64,000 nucleotides of DNA from Archegozetes longisetosus (lineage: Eukaryota > Arthropoda > Arachnida > Sarcoptiformes > Trhypochthoniidae), in assembly GCA_018873245.2 (NCBI GenBank), contig JAEMBT020000007.1, positions 8,811,129 through 8,875,128 of the forward strand. Reading direction: 5' to 3'. Positions 30,300 through 42,000 of this stretch are shown piece by piece. The notes beneath the pieces are model-generated. The model did not search any database, was not told the origin of the DNA, and worked only from the letters and a program-made list of their open reading frames with translations. Each line of letters starts with the position of its first letter. Within the stretch, counting starts at the first letter, position 1. Position numbers and translations under genes: made by a program.

Positions 30300-32451
30300 A
30301 TGGCATCAATAAGGCTACTAAGAAGACCGATTCAACTGATACCAAGCATAATTCGGCCGCAACTCACAAGAAGTTCAATTGCAATACAAAAGCGGTTCGA
30401 AAGCAATGAAACAAAAGTAGAAAAGAAGCCAACGGTTAGACAACAAGACTTGGGTAAACGTAAGCAATTGACAGAATTTTCAATATACTTGGCGGAATGT
30501 TTACCAAAATATGTGCAAAAAATCCAATTAACACATTGCGACGAACTGGAGGTGATGATTGCACCGGAAGGAGTCATTCCGGTCATCTCCTTCTTGAAAG
30601 ATAATCATTCGGCTCAGTTCACAAGCCTCACAGATATCGCGGGCCTGGACGTACCCACAAGAATCTTCAGATTCGAAATCATATATAATCTACTATCACT
30701 TCGCTATAACTCAAGAATTCGTGTCAAGACATATGCCGACGAATTGACACCAATTGATTCAATAACCCCATTGTTCAAAGGCGCCAATTGGTACGAGAGA
30801 GAAATTTGGGATATGTTCGGTGTCTTCTTCATCAATCATCCCGATATGAGACGTATTCTCACTGATTATGGCTTCGAAGGACATCCATTCAGGAAAGATT
30901 TCCCTCTGAGTGGTTATGTTGAGGTATAACTTGTTTCGTTTTGATTCTCTCATTGCATACATTCTTACATTTGGTGCAAACCTAACCTCACTTAAGGGCT
31001 ATTGAATACCATAGACAAACCTATTTGATGATTTTGTTGTATCGATATGATGTGATACCATTTTCGAAAAGGCATATAAGAAGTGTTGACCAAAAGACGT
31101 GTGAAAGTTATCTATAGTTATCATGTCTATATGTTTTTCTATAGACAAATCTTAATTTATACTATCACCCATTTTAATCAGTATATACATACACTCATTT
31201 AAAAATCTAAAATACCAACCTAAGTTTGATCTAGTTCCTTATTCTTTAGTTTGATTTTGATTTCAGAAATATTGTTTGTGAGTAATCATGGAAGGAGTAA
31301 TTTTAAAAAATTTTCAAAATCTTGGTAAACTTTTTACAACAGATATTTTATAACTTGAAAACTACAAGGTATATTTCACATTTTTCAGTTCTATTTAGTA
31401 TAGCTTAAAAAATGAGTCGATGCATGTTTGAGGCGATTTTTGAAAAATTACCAATTTGACCATGGTAGTTTGTTAAACATTAATGTAATAAATACAATTC
31501 TTACTTAATCACCGTTTCATTTCTACTTTACTTTATCCGGAAGCTCTTAATTTTATAAATTTCCCAAATTTAAACATTATTGTGATCAATACAATAGAGT
31601 TAAACAACTACCATGGTCAAATGGGTAATTTTTCAAAAATTGCCTCAAACACGTATCGACCCATTTTTTAAGCTTTACTAAATAGAACTGAAAATGTGAA
31701 ATATACCTTGTAGTTTTCAAGTTATAAAATATCTGTTGTAAAAAGTTTACCAGGATGAATTTTTGAAATTTTTTTAAAAATTTAATCTTTCCATGATTAC
31801 TCACTAACAATATTTCTGAAATCAAAATCGAACTAAATAAGGAACTAGATCAAACTTAGGTTGGTATTTTAGATTTTTCCATTACTGCATATTCGAACGA
31901 ATTATAGCCACAAAAAATTATAAAGAAAAATTTAATGTATTATAGATATAGAATAATTTGATGTTTGAATAATGGTTAGTTACACATGTCTGGTGGTCAA
32001 CTTTTGGAAGATGATATCACATCATTATTCATGCCAACAAAATCTTTGGAATCAGTTTGTAGCACTGACCCTCTTTAGTTTCAAAAATATAATAATCTCT
32101 GACAGCAATTCCTACTCGATCAAACTTACCATTTCCTAAAGTCTAAGTTAGTTCAAGTCTAAACCAAATTCAATAACCGTCACAAATGATTATCTTATCT
32201 TAACTCATAATTTTAACTATAGGTTTTGATTGAATCAATTTGATTAATGTTCTCTTTAATTACTACCTTGATAGTCTCGCTATGACGATGAAGTGAAGAG
32301 AGTAGTCATCGAGCCATTAGAAATGACACAAGAGTTTAGAAAATTTGATTTACAGTCTCCGTGGGAACAGTTTCCCAATTATAGAGTTGAAACACTTCCA
32401 GTCGAAGAGATTCCTCTACCTGAACAGAAGCAAACTGAAGCAAAAAAGTAG
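30300..32451 (+). CDS. ND-30: NADH dehydrogenase iron-sulfur protein 3 (complex I, 30 kDa)
   Basis: NDUFS3 is a core subunit of the Q module of mitochondrial complex I, bacterial NuoC. Exons 30300..30923 and 32275..32451 join at codon boundary (GYVE | SRYDDE) and give 266 aa. The N-terminal ~45 aa are Arg/Ser-rich, a transit peptide. The family blocks are present: [32 protein letters not shown], the signature [39 protein letters not shown], and [20 protein letters not shown], then SPWEQFP. The 1.35-kb intron is unusually long here and carries a large inverted repeat (31201-31878). AATAAA at 32477 follows the stop. Confidence 0.96.
31201..31878. repeat. Inverted-repeat element in the NDUFS3 intron
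   Basis: Arms of about 277 bp, 31201-31477 and 31600-31878, roughly 85 percent identical by eye. Ends are AAAAATCTAAAATACCAACC and GGTTGGTATTTTAGATTTTT; inner parts pair GACCATGGTAGTT with AACTACCATGGTC. The loop is about 120 bp. No coding sequence. It accounts for about half of the intron and would fold into a long hairpin in the pre-mRNA. Confidence 0.85.
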
Positions 32452-32782
32452 TTTTATTGTAGATTGAATTGTATAAAATAAAATGTCAAATTAATTGTCA
32501 GTTTGCTGTTTTGTTACTGGATTTCGATCGATTATAAATACCGGTAACTTATTCGTCAAAATAAAATTGTAGTTAAAACCACTGGTAAACTGTTTGTATA
32601 TATTATTTGATAGTTTTTAAAAATGCTCTGCTTTTGAGTCAAAATAAGAATTATTTGAGTACTCATTTGAATAAAATATTTAATATGCAGAAAAATAAAC
32701 TCATTTAAGATAAAGTTAGGAACAAAAAAGATCTACATCTAGACTGATCTGGTCATTTGGTTTGATGAGTGATCCAAAAGTT

Positions 32783-33997
32783 CTATTCCACATGTAAATT
32801 GTTGATCAAATCATTGAGTTGACTCTTGAATGTGTCATACGAAAAGTTGCGTATGACGTGTTCGTGTCCATTGGCACCCATTTCTCGCGCCAAACTTCTG
32901 TCGTAAACAAATCTTTTCATAGCAGCCGCAAATGCTTTAGGATTTGGTTGACACAAGAATCCTGTTTCGTTATCTTTAACAGTTTCACGCGGACCACCGC
33001 TATTAACAGCAATGACAGGACGACTCATATACATCGCCTCCAACGGAACGATTCCAAAATGTTCATTATCTGGTGTATAGATAACAGCAGTACAACTATG
33101 GAGAAGAAGATGCTTTTGTTCATCTGATGGAGATTTCAGGAAGGACACTTTATCTTCAACTCCCAATTCAATGGCTGAATTAACTAGTTCTTCGTAATGC
33201 TCGCGATTTTCAGTAACTAAGCTATCGTAACCCCCGACCATAATTAAATGAACCGTCTTTTTTGACTGTGGATTATTTGCGTTCATATCATCATAAAGTT
33301 CTTTGAGTGCTTTGATCGCAAGACTTAGATTTTTCTTACGCTCGTAACGATTGATAGATAAGAAAACAGTTGCGATATCTTTGAGTTTGAGATAACTTAA
33401 ATCTCCCTCTAATTTGCGGTCAAAAGCGGCAAAGCTTATGGACGGATAGAGAACTTTAAGTTCGACTTGTGAGAGTCGCCTAAAAGTCTTTCTAAACACT
33501 TCTGCCGTGAATTTTGAGTTAACAAGTATGACATGAGCCAAACCTGTGGTCCACTCTTCGAACCAATCGATTGGTGCGCGATATAGTTTCTTAAGAAAAC
33601 TTTTGCGTTCAGTTAACAGCTGATCGGGGAAATGACAATAAAATATAATCTTCTTTTTCGAAAATCTAAGAACTGGAATGCAAGCGGAGACCTGATCACA
33701 AAATATGATATCATATTGTAATTTGCTGAAGAAGACCACGTAAATGGCTGCTATAATCATTCGATAATAAGCACATAAAGCGTAACATTTGCCAAATATA
33801 GACCTGGGCAACCAATCGGCCACAACAGTCACGTTCAATTCGCCGTTCCGTGTCTCTTCGAAACAATGAGTCTTGTCGTGATGTGTTGTCACAATATGAA
33901 TATCATGATCAGATGCCTTAAGAGCAAGTGCCGCATCGACTACTAGTCGTTCTGCACCACCGATGCCTAAGTCTGGATGAATGAACAGCACTTTCAT
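32783..33997 (-). CDS. Alg2: Alpha-1,3/1,6-mannosyltransferase ALG2
   Basis: 404 aa, single exon (human 416). ALG2 adds the second and third mannose to the dolichol-linked oligosaccharide on the cytosolic face of the endoplasmic reticulum. It is a GT-B, family 4 glycosyltransferase. The N-terminal domain has the G-rich loop FIHPDLGIGGAERLVVDAA, DIIFCDQVSACIP and IIFYCHFPDQLLT. The C-terminal domain has SINRYERKKNLSLAIKAL, the nucleotide-sugar segment LIMVGGYDS, and the EX7E motif in NEHFGIVPLEAMYMSRPVIA, then NSGGPRETV. The hydrophobic stretch at about 78-95 (MIIAAIYVVFFSKL) matches the membrane-associated part. It is head-to-head with VAC14 with 474 bp between starts. Confidence 0.96.
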   Translation of the reverse strand: MKVLFIHPDLGIGGAERLVVDAALALKASDHDIHIVTTHHDKTHCFEETRNGELNVTVVADWLPRSIFGKCYALCAYYRMIIAAIYVVFFSKLQYDIIFCDQVSACIPVLRFSKKKIIFYCHFPDQLLTERKSFLKKLYRAPIDWFEEWTTGLAHVILVNSKFTAEVFRKTFRRLSQVELKVLYPSISFAAFDRKLEGDLSYLKLKDIATVFLSINRYERKKNLSLAIKALKELYDDMNANNPQSKKTVHLIMVGGYDSLVTENREHYEELVNSAIELGVEDKVSFLKSPSDEQKHLLLHSCTAVIYTPDNEHFGIVPLEAMYMSRPVIAVNSGGPRETVKDNETGFLCQPNPKAFAAAMKRFVYDRSLAREMGANGHEHVIRNFSYDTFKSQLNDLINNLHVE

Positions 33998-34471
33998 CGC
34001 TTCAAATTAAATAATTATATTAATTGTGGCACTGATGACAAGGTTTAGACAAGTTTATTACTGATGGTATCCTCATAATAACATTATCAGTCATCTGTTA
34101 TGATGACACTTTTTGCCTTTTGCCTTAAACACACGTGTAATAAAAATATTGTTTCGTGTTTTGTATGCTTTGATCGTATACTTTTCTACAAATATTTTGA
34201 CTGAGTTGTACTCTATCTTGTGTTTATCTAAGATTGGCGTACAACTAATAGGTGTGAACTTCAATCATTGATAAAATTTTGATTTACAAATATTAAATTA
34301 AGTTTTCAATCAAATCATATTTTATTTGTTTAATACTTAAATCTAAACATGATTTGAATCGTGAAAAATGTCGGAATGTCAATGTATTTGAAATAATAAC
34401 CACTCGATTCGATTATTAACCTCTTATTGATATTGACATTTGTGGTCAACTTAACGATAACTGTAGTGAAG
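33998..34471. promoter_or_regulatory. Intergenic between divergent ALG2 and VAC14
   Basis: 474 bp, AT-rich, expected to contain the two 5' regions. No particular motif is recognized. Confidence 0.35.
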
Positions 34472-37400
34472 ATGTCAGAGAAAGACTTTTCACCACTGAG
34501 TAGTGCCTGTGTTCGGGCACTCAATGATAAAATGTATGAAAAGCGTAAAGCAGCGGCTCTTGAAATTGAAAAGTAAGCGTTAAATTGTGTTATCAAGTGA
34601 TCATTAAATCATTAGTTTCGCTGATCGGACATGAATTTGTCGGCAATGACTCGAAACCATTTTCTTATCTTTGCTGACATCAGGTATCTTGTATTGAAAA
34701 TCTAATAAAAATTCTGAACCCACTTTTAGAGTTTAATTTGACAACTCGTATACTAGTAGGAATAAGTGCTATTAACCCATCATCAAAATCTCAACCTAAT
34801 CTAACCCAACCTAACCTGACATTATCTAACATTACCTGGCATAACATAAGCCAAAATCTAGCACTAAATCAATGTTAGAACAATTTTAAGGACAGTCTTT
34901 GAGGAAAAGGAAAATACTTTTACGACTTTCTAGGACTACATCGTTTGTAATCCGATATAAAAGCTAAGATCAAATTTCTCGAAACCATTCACATAAGTTT
35001 ACATATTTTACACAAGTAATGTTTGAAGTAAAGAGAACTTGATAGAAATGTTAGTGTTAGCGACAAAATCATGTTTGATTCATTATAACTATATTTGATA
35101 ATTAATATAATGTTATTCTCTATCTCAAGAATGGCTCGCGATTTCTACTCAGTTGGAAATGTTGTACAAATCAAGAAATTGTTCAAAATATTGGGACAAG
35201 ACTTTACGTTGTCTCATAATCCAAATTCCCGAAAAGGAGGTCTAATAGGTTTGGCAGCGATGGCCATAGCTCTCGGAAAAGATTCGTCGCAATATATCGA
35301 TGACTTGATTCGACCAATGCTTTCATGCTTTTCCGATCAGGACTCAAGGGTTCGTTATTATGCGTGTGAAGCACTTTATAATGTGGTAAAAGTCTGTCGT
35401 GGAGACGTTTTGCCACTTTTCAATGAAGTGTTTGACGCACTGTCGAAATTAGCTGCAGATCCAGATCAGAATGTAAAAAATGGTGCAGAACTCTTGGATA
35501 GACTCATGAAAGATATAGTCACCGAAAGTTCATCTTTTAATTTGATTGAATTCATACCTTTATTGAGAGATAGAATTTATGGAATAAATCAATTTTCCCG
35601 ACAATTTATTGTTTCGTGGATTTCATTGCTTGATTCAGTTCCTGATATAGATATGATTATATTTCTTCCTGAAATCTTGGATGGATTGCTCAAGATTTTA
35701 GCAGATCCGACACCAGAAATACGCAGAATGTGTGAAAACGTTTTGGCAGAGTTTTTACTGAAAATAATTCAAAATCCTTCCAAAGCAGATTTTGCATCAA
35801 TGATTAACATCCTAACACTTCACTCACAGTCAGCCGAAGATCCTTTAGTTCAATACACGGCTCTGACATGGCTTAAAGAATTTATTAATTTAGCAAACAG
35901 TAAAAATCTATTGCCATTTTCTGCTAGTATTTTAACGGCAATACTTCCATGTTTGACACCATCTGATCAAAGTGAAGATGGAGACGACAAGAGTAAGAAT
36001 ACAACCAATATAAACATACGTGAAGTGGCAAAAGTGTTGAACTATAGCTTGATGCAATTGGTGACAATGCAAGACCATCAACACGACGAAATCAGTCCCA
36101 CTATAGGAGAACAACAAAATTCTATGTCAGGATCGACTGCAACTAACGGTAGCACTAATATGACAACTTCAGCGCAAAGCTCTCTCGACTTGTCCAGTGT
36201 TTTAGAAGTTTTGATCCGAGAACTGAAATTAGGTGAAAACACATCGACTCAAAGCAAACTAGCAGTTCTTCGCTGGATTTTACATCTGTATTCCAAAGTT
36301 CCGCTCAAAATAGTGCCTCATTTAGAGAATGAACTATTTCCTGTATTACTTAAGACACTTTCTGATCATTCAGATGAAGTTGTCTTGATGGACCTCAAAG
36401 TTTTAGCCCAAATATTTACGCCCTCGACAGCAGTTACAGTGAATTCAGCCTCTGATTTACGAACATCTCTATCAGACGGCTCGTCATATTTCACTAAATT
36501 CATGGTCGCCTTATTAAAGTTGTTTCACACGAACGTTACAGTATTAGAAGAACGTGGATCTTTCATAATACGCCAACTTTGTCTACTGATGACAGCAGAA
36601 GATATTTACAGATCATTGTCAGAGATATTACTTGATTACGAAGATTTACGATTTGCCTACACTATAGTACAAATATTAAACACTATTCTATTAACTTCTA
36701 GTGAACTTTTTGAACTCAGGAGTCAATTAAAGTATTTAAAAACTGATGAAAGTTGTTCGCTGTTTTGCTGTCTCTATAGGACATGGTGTCACTCACCAGT
36801 GGCCACAGTCTCCCTATGTTTATTGACTAAGAACTATAAGCACGCCTGCGATCTTTTATTATTATTCGGTGATCTGAATCTAACACTTGAATTCCTCTCC
36901 GAAATCGATCAAATGGTCCAACTTTTAGAGTCTCCAATATTTGCATGTATGCAATCGTTTGACTAAAATTTTCGAATTTAGTTCTCCTTTGACCCGTGTT
37001 GCATCTATGCAGACCTGACCTGGCTTATACACAGAAATTAATTTACACGCACTATGCAACCATATGGTCAAAGAGAAACTCAAGTTCATTCTTAATATTT
37101 GTGACTAATTTATAAATGATTCATTTTTAGATTTGAGGCTCGAATTACTAGATGTTGAGCATAATTGCGATTTGATTAAAAGTCTATATGGACTACTAAT
37201 GCTTCTACCACAAAGTGAAGCGTTTCATCTTTTAAGAAAGAGATTGCAATGTGTGCCGAATTTTAAGTTAGCCTTTTCTTCTGATTCTCAGCGGTACCTT
37301 TTGTCTGATTTTTCTTTTTCAGAACCATTTGTATGACTATATTCACAGATATATATTTTTCTCATTCATTAGAAACAGTGTCAGTAAAATTAGTCCAACT

Positions 37401-37523
37401 CAACCACATATGGATTTCAAAGAGCTTCTCAGACACTTTCATTCCGTTCAAGAAAAGCATAAGAACTGGAGTCGTGCCGCTGAAACTTGGAATAAAATTA
37501 ATGAAAGAACATATAATATGTGA
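34472..37523 (+). CDS. Vac14: VAC14, scaffold of the PIKfyve/Fab1 complex
   Basis: VAC14 scaffolds the PIKfyve-Fig4 complex that makes and turns over PI(3,5)P2 on endolysosomes. Exons 34472..34572, 35130..36946, 37131..37293 and 37373..37523 close in phase and give 743 aa (human 782). The N-terminal exon reads [11 protein letters not shown] ... [20 protein letters not shown]. Exon 2 holds the HEAT repeats: [60 protein letters not shown]. The Fig4/PIKfyve-binding Vac14_Fig4_bd region contains [20 protein letters not shown]. The last exon ends [19 protein letters not shown]. The low-complexity Ser/Thr insert near residues 330-375 is in the region also variable in vertebrates. Confidence 0.96.
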
Positions 37524-39086
37524 ACAAACCACAATTGGAAATAAACTTATGGTTAATATATCGCTCCACATAACTGACTATTTCTATTAATTTAATACTG
37601 TTTTAGATTGTTATGTTAATGCTTTATTATATTATATAATTAAAAGTTTCCTTTAGCCTTAAACCCACGCATTTAGTTTATTTCTAAAGAGTTATTAACG
37701 CAAACGTTTAATTTGTCTGCCTTTATATGCATTTTTTATTATTCATTTGACACGAAGTGGTTTGCTGCAAAGGATTTGTTACACAAGTCATTGAGAAAGG
37801 AGTCACTCAAAAAAGTCATTTGATGAGGGTCTTCTTTAACGGTTAAAATATAAATTAGTTTATCTTAATGGTACAATTTAGCTTATTTTCGAGGTCAGTG
37901 ATCTATCATTTGTGGAGAACATTAAATCAAAAAACTAGAGTAAAATGATTTGGAAACTTATGTCAAATTTTCACACTTATGACAATAGCAGATAAACCCT
38001 ATAAGGAAAATGAGACTAAAACATTTCAGTTTTAGTCTTGCTTTAGGTGAACAAATTATATGCTTCCATTAAATGATACCAAGAGTCATTAACTCTGAGA
38101 TTGGAATTGTGTTTTAATAGTCTAACTGAACTAATGAGATACTAAATCTGGGGATCTAGTGTTTAATAAGTTGAAAAGTTGTCAACAAACTTATGAAAGT
38201 AGGAAGAAATAGATTAATTGAATGAATAGCGTCAGTAATATCAATAAACATGATGAATAAGCTAGAGAAATACAAATGCAATTTGCATCCGCTTTCATCA
38301 AATATCCCCCAATAGCTCGAAGAGGGCTTTTGGTGAATAAGGAACTGCTATAAACGTATAATGTAGTGTAATACAAGTCATATTAAAATATACATCAGCT
38401 TAAGTGTGTGAATGTCAGAGTCAAGTCATTAGAGTTGAACTGCAGCTTTTCAATTGGTAGGCGTTCAACGTTATGGCTAAAGGTTTAATACGAGTTTTGA
38501 TCGAGACTTTCAAAGCAAAAAAGTCAACTCTCATAGAAATAGTGAGGCAGCTCTAGAGTGAGGTCTTTGTGCGTGTAGTGGAGTGAACACTAAACGGAGC
38601 GTTAGTGTAAGGCATGAAATACAGCTTTTCCAGTGTTTCAGATTCTGTGATGTGATGTGTGTATAGTTTGTAGGCTTTTCTCTCATCCAATCAATGACAC
38701 TATATATCGATTTATTTTCATTGTTTCTGACGGTCTATCGAAAGATTATTATTTATTAAATGACTGTGGAATAGATGTAGTGATGAAGAGAAATGTGAAA
38801 TAATTATATATATAACGTGTGATAAGTGTCATTAGGTTTGGATTGAATGCAAGTCAAAACAGATCTATTGGTTACCAAAAGTAGTATTGCTTTCAAGTTG
38901 AATTAAACCCAAATCTTTGTGTCCAGGCTATGCATCGCTGACCTTCCTATCATTCCTCTTCACAACAACTCTAAAAACTTGCCGATTTTAATTGATTACA
39001 AATTAGCTCAAGTGATTCTCATTCATGTTAGTCTTAGTTCATGTTATTATCGTTCGTATTATTTGATCGAATTGTCATTTAATCGA
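37524..39086. other. Intergenic, VAC14 to MIM
   Basis: 1.5 kb, AT-rich. It contains the VAC14 3' end and presumably the MIM promoter and untranslated first exon. No gene is recognized. Confidence 0.4.
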
Positions 39087-42000
39087 ATGGAACCAACAAT
39101 TGTGGTCGAAAGAGATTGTAGTGCTTTGGGCGGACTCTTTCAGATCATTATCAATGATATGAAGGTATGAAAAATGAAATTTAAATCATACTGAAAATGA
39201 CATCGAACTAGATCTTCATTTGATAGCTAATTGTTTCTCAATATGAAAGCGTTTAGGTTTTGTTATTATTTTACACTTGAATTATTTAAATTTTTTTTTG
39301 AATAAATATTTTCGTTTAAAATAGTTTAGTTTATATAGATATTAATGTTTATATTGGTTTTAGATATAAGTCAAACAGATATGTGTTAATTAATGTTAAG
39401 ATAAATAAATGTGAGCCTAATAGCTGTTGACGTGAACGTTTTAATTTAGAAACAAATAAGACAAAAAACACAAGTTTATTGACAATAGTCTTAATCGACA
39501 AGTGTTTTATGTTAAAAATATTTTGTTTATTATCATAAGGGAGGAAATGCCTGTTGGGACGACTTCATCGTGAAGGCTAACAAATTTCATTCACAACTTA
39601 AGTAAGTTAAACAAGATTTCGATTAATAAATCCATAACTAATGAAACAATGAGAGAAAGCATCAGTTCATCATTTATTACAGTATTAGTTTTGTGTCAAC
39701 TCAAGCGAAACCAGTCTATTGTAGTGAGAAGTCATTTCTCTTGTTTCGTCGCTGACTATCTTTCAATGTTGTTCTGTTCTCACGTATACTAAAGTAATGT
39801 TTTGTATCTTTTTAGGGCAACAATAGCCGCGTCGACAGCATTTCTAGACGCATTTCAAAAGATCGCCGATATGGCGACCAGTACTAGAGGTACGAGCTTT
39901 CTATCAATACAACTACTTTAACTGGTATTTAATAGTCTAGTTATCTGGGCTCATCTTTGATTGTGTTGAAAAAATACAACCACTTTAACTGGTATTTAAT
40001 AGTCTACTTATTTGGACCTGTCTTTGATTGTGTTGAAAAAAAAATCTACTTTATAATTAACCCGTTTTAGAGTAAATGCATTGCAAGGCGTATCACGTAT
40101 TTGCAGAGTTTAACGAGTTTTTTTAATTATACAATAAGTTTGAGAAGAGTCTGTATTTTGTTACCACATTTACTTTATTTAACAACTATTTAATTCATAC
40201 ATTTCTGACATAATTACAATTGGGTGAGAGGGCGGATGAGTTCAGTTACTTTAGATTCAAACAAATATTTCATTTCAGGATTACTCTCAGATTTCAAGTT
40301 TTGAACTTATTTTAACGAATTGGTCTGATTTAAATTGAAAAATAGATTGAATTGTCCATATAATATTGTAGACGCACATAAACTTATAACAGCCTAACAA
40401 AAAATCAGAGGTCTTATCAGGTCAGGAAATGACTGGCCTTTTGCAGAATAACACTGCTTTTGGCTACTCGTGTCTGCCTTGATACCATTTATAATCAATT
40501 AGCTTATAAAAAGCTATTGAAATGTTGCAATCAATTTAGAATAATTTTCTGATAACATGATTAAATATATTGACTCAAGTGGATCAAAGCTGCTATTTAG
40601 TCGAGAGATTTTTCAGATTATCCGATACTTCGATTCAGGGCCAATTTCCTATAAGTTGGTCAAGAAAAGTTAGGTTGAAAATGATATTAATTTACTTGTT
40701 GAATTAGGTGGTACTAAAGATATTGGTACTGCTTTGACTCGTTTGTGCCTTCGACACCGTTCAGTAGAAGCACGACTGAAGACATTCACCAGTTCAATCA
40801 TGGATTGCCTTATATTGCCTCTACAAGATCGGATTGAAGAGTGGAAAAAGACTAGTGGACAACTAGATAAAGATCACTCTAAAGAATATAAACGACTTCG
40901 ACAAGAATTGAAGAAAAAACAAACTTATGATTCTAGCAATTCTCTGTCGGCCTCCACTTCTAATACTTTGAGATTTAAGAAGCATGCCAGAAATAAGTTG
41001 AAGATCGATGGCAGCAATTGGAACATGTCTCGATCTATGGACTCAATGGAAGGAAGTGAGAAATTGTTCATGTTCGAAGAAATGGAGAAGAAAGCGGTTC
41101 GACGAGCGCTGATTGAAGAGAGAAGTCACTTCTGTTTGTTCGTGAATTTCTTGCGTCCCGTAGTAGAAGAAGAGTTAGCAATGCTTCAAGAAGTGACTCA
41201 TTTACAAGAAATACTAGACGCTCTATGCAAAATGACGTCCGATCCGTACTCTTTGCCTTCTTCTAGTGAATTAGTTATATCCGATTTGCGACTCAGCTCT
41301 AGTGAGACGGCCGCCTGGTCTCTGCAAACCCCTCCAAGTTCTCCCAGTTCTTTCGGCTCCAGAAAGTCAAGCATGTGTTCGATCAGCAGCTTTAACAGTT
41401 CATCCAGTGGCAGCACTCATTCTCCATCACATCATTGTCGATATCGTTCTCTGTCACAGGTATTGTTTCTTAATTAACATTTTTATGGGTTTTTTCTAAT
41501 TGAATTCGAAATGTATCGTCTCTTCACTTGAATGCCTCATTCAATTACTTAAAACATTTATGTATTCTGCGCTTTTGTTTACAAAGAGACGAACTCTTGA
41601 AAAAATATTAGTATCCACTTAAAGAAATCTGAAGTCAAAGAATACGCAATAATGTTGAACCAAATTTGAGTTCAACTATAATTCTGGGCTGATAATTAAA
41701 TCTATGAATAGAAGGCATTGTGTGTAGAATATGAGCTAAATAACAAGTTTTTAAGCCTAAGCAAAGTTAATCTTTTCCTTCGTTATTTGACAAAAGAAAA
41801 TTGTCATTCAAATCGTTACAATGAATGCCTTTGTTTTTTTGTCATTTTATTTGAAATTGTTTTCCGAGTTTGATTTGGTTTGCATTATTTATTATTTATT
41901 TTTTCTGTTTTGTTTTATTTAAAACTAAAGCCAAGTGTAGGTCCCGGTCCTGTTTTTCGTCACACAAGCATTTCTTCACAAGATAGTGGATTCAATTCAC

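Noticed and set aside
34795..34850. CCTAA-like words in VAC14 intron 1 (also near 60670)
   Set aside because: They resemble arthropod telomere repeats, but are few, irregular and not tandem in a strict period.
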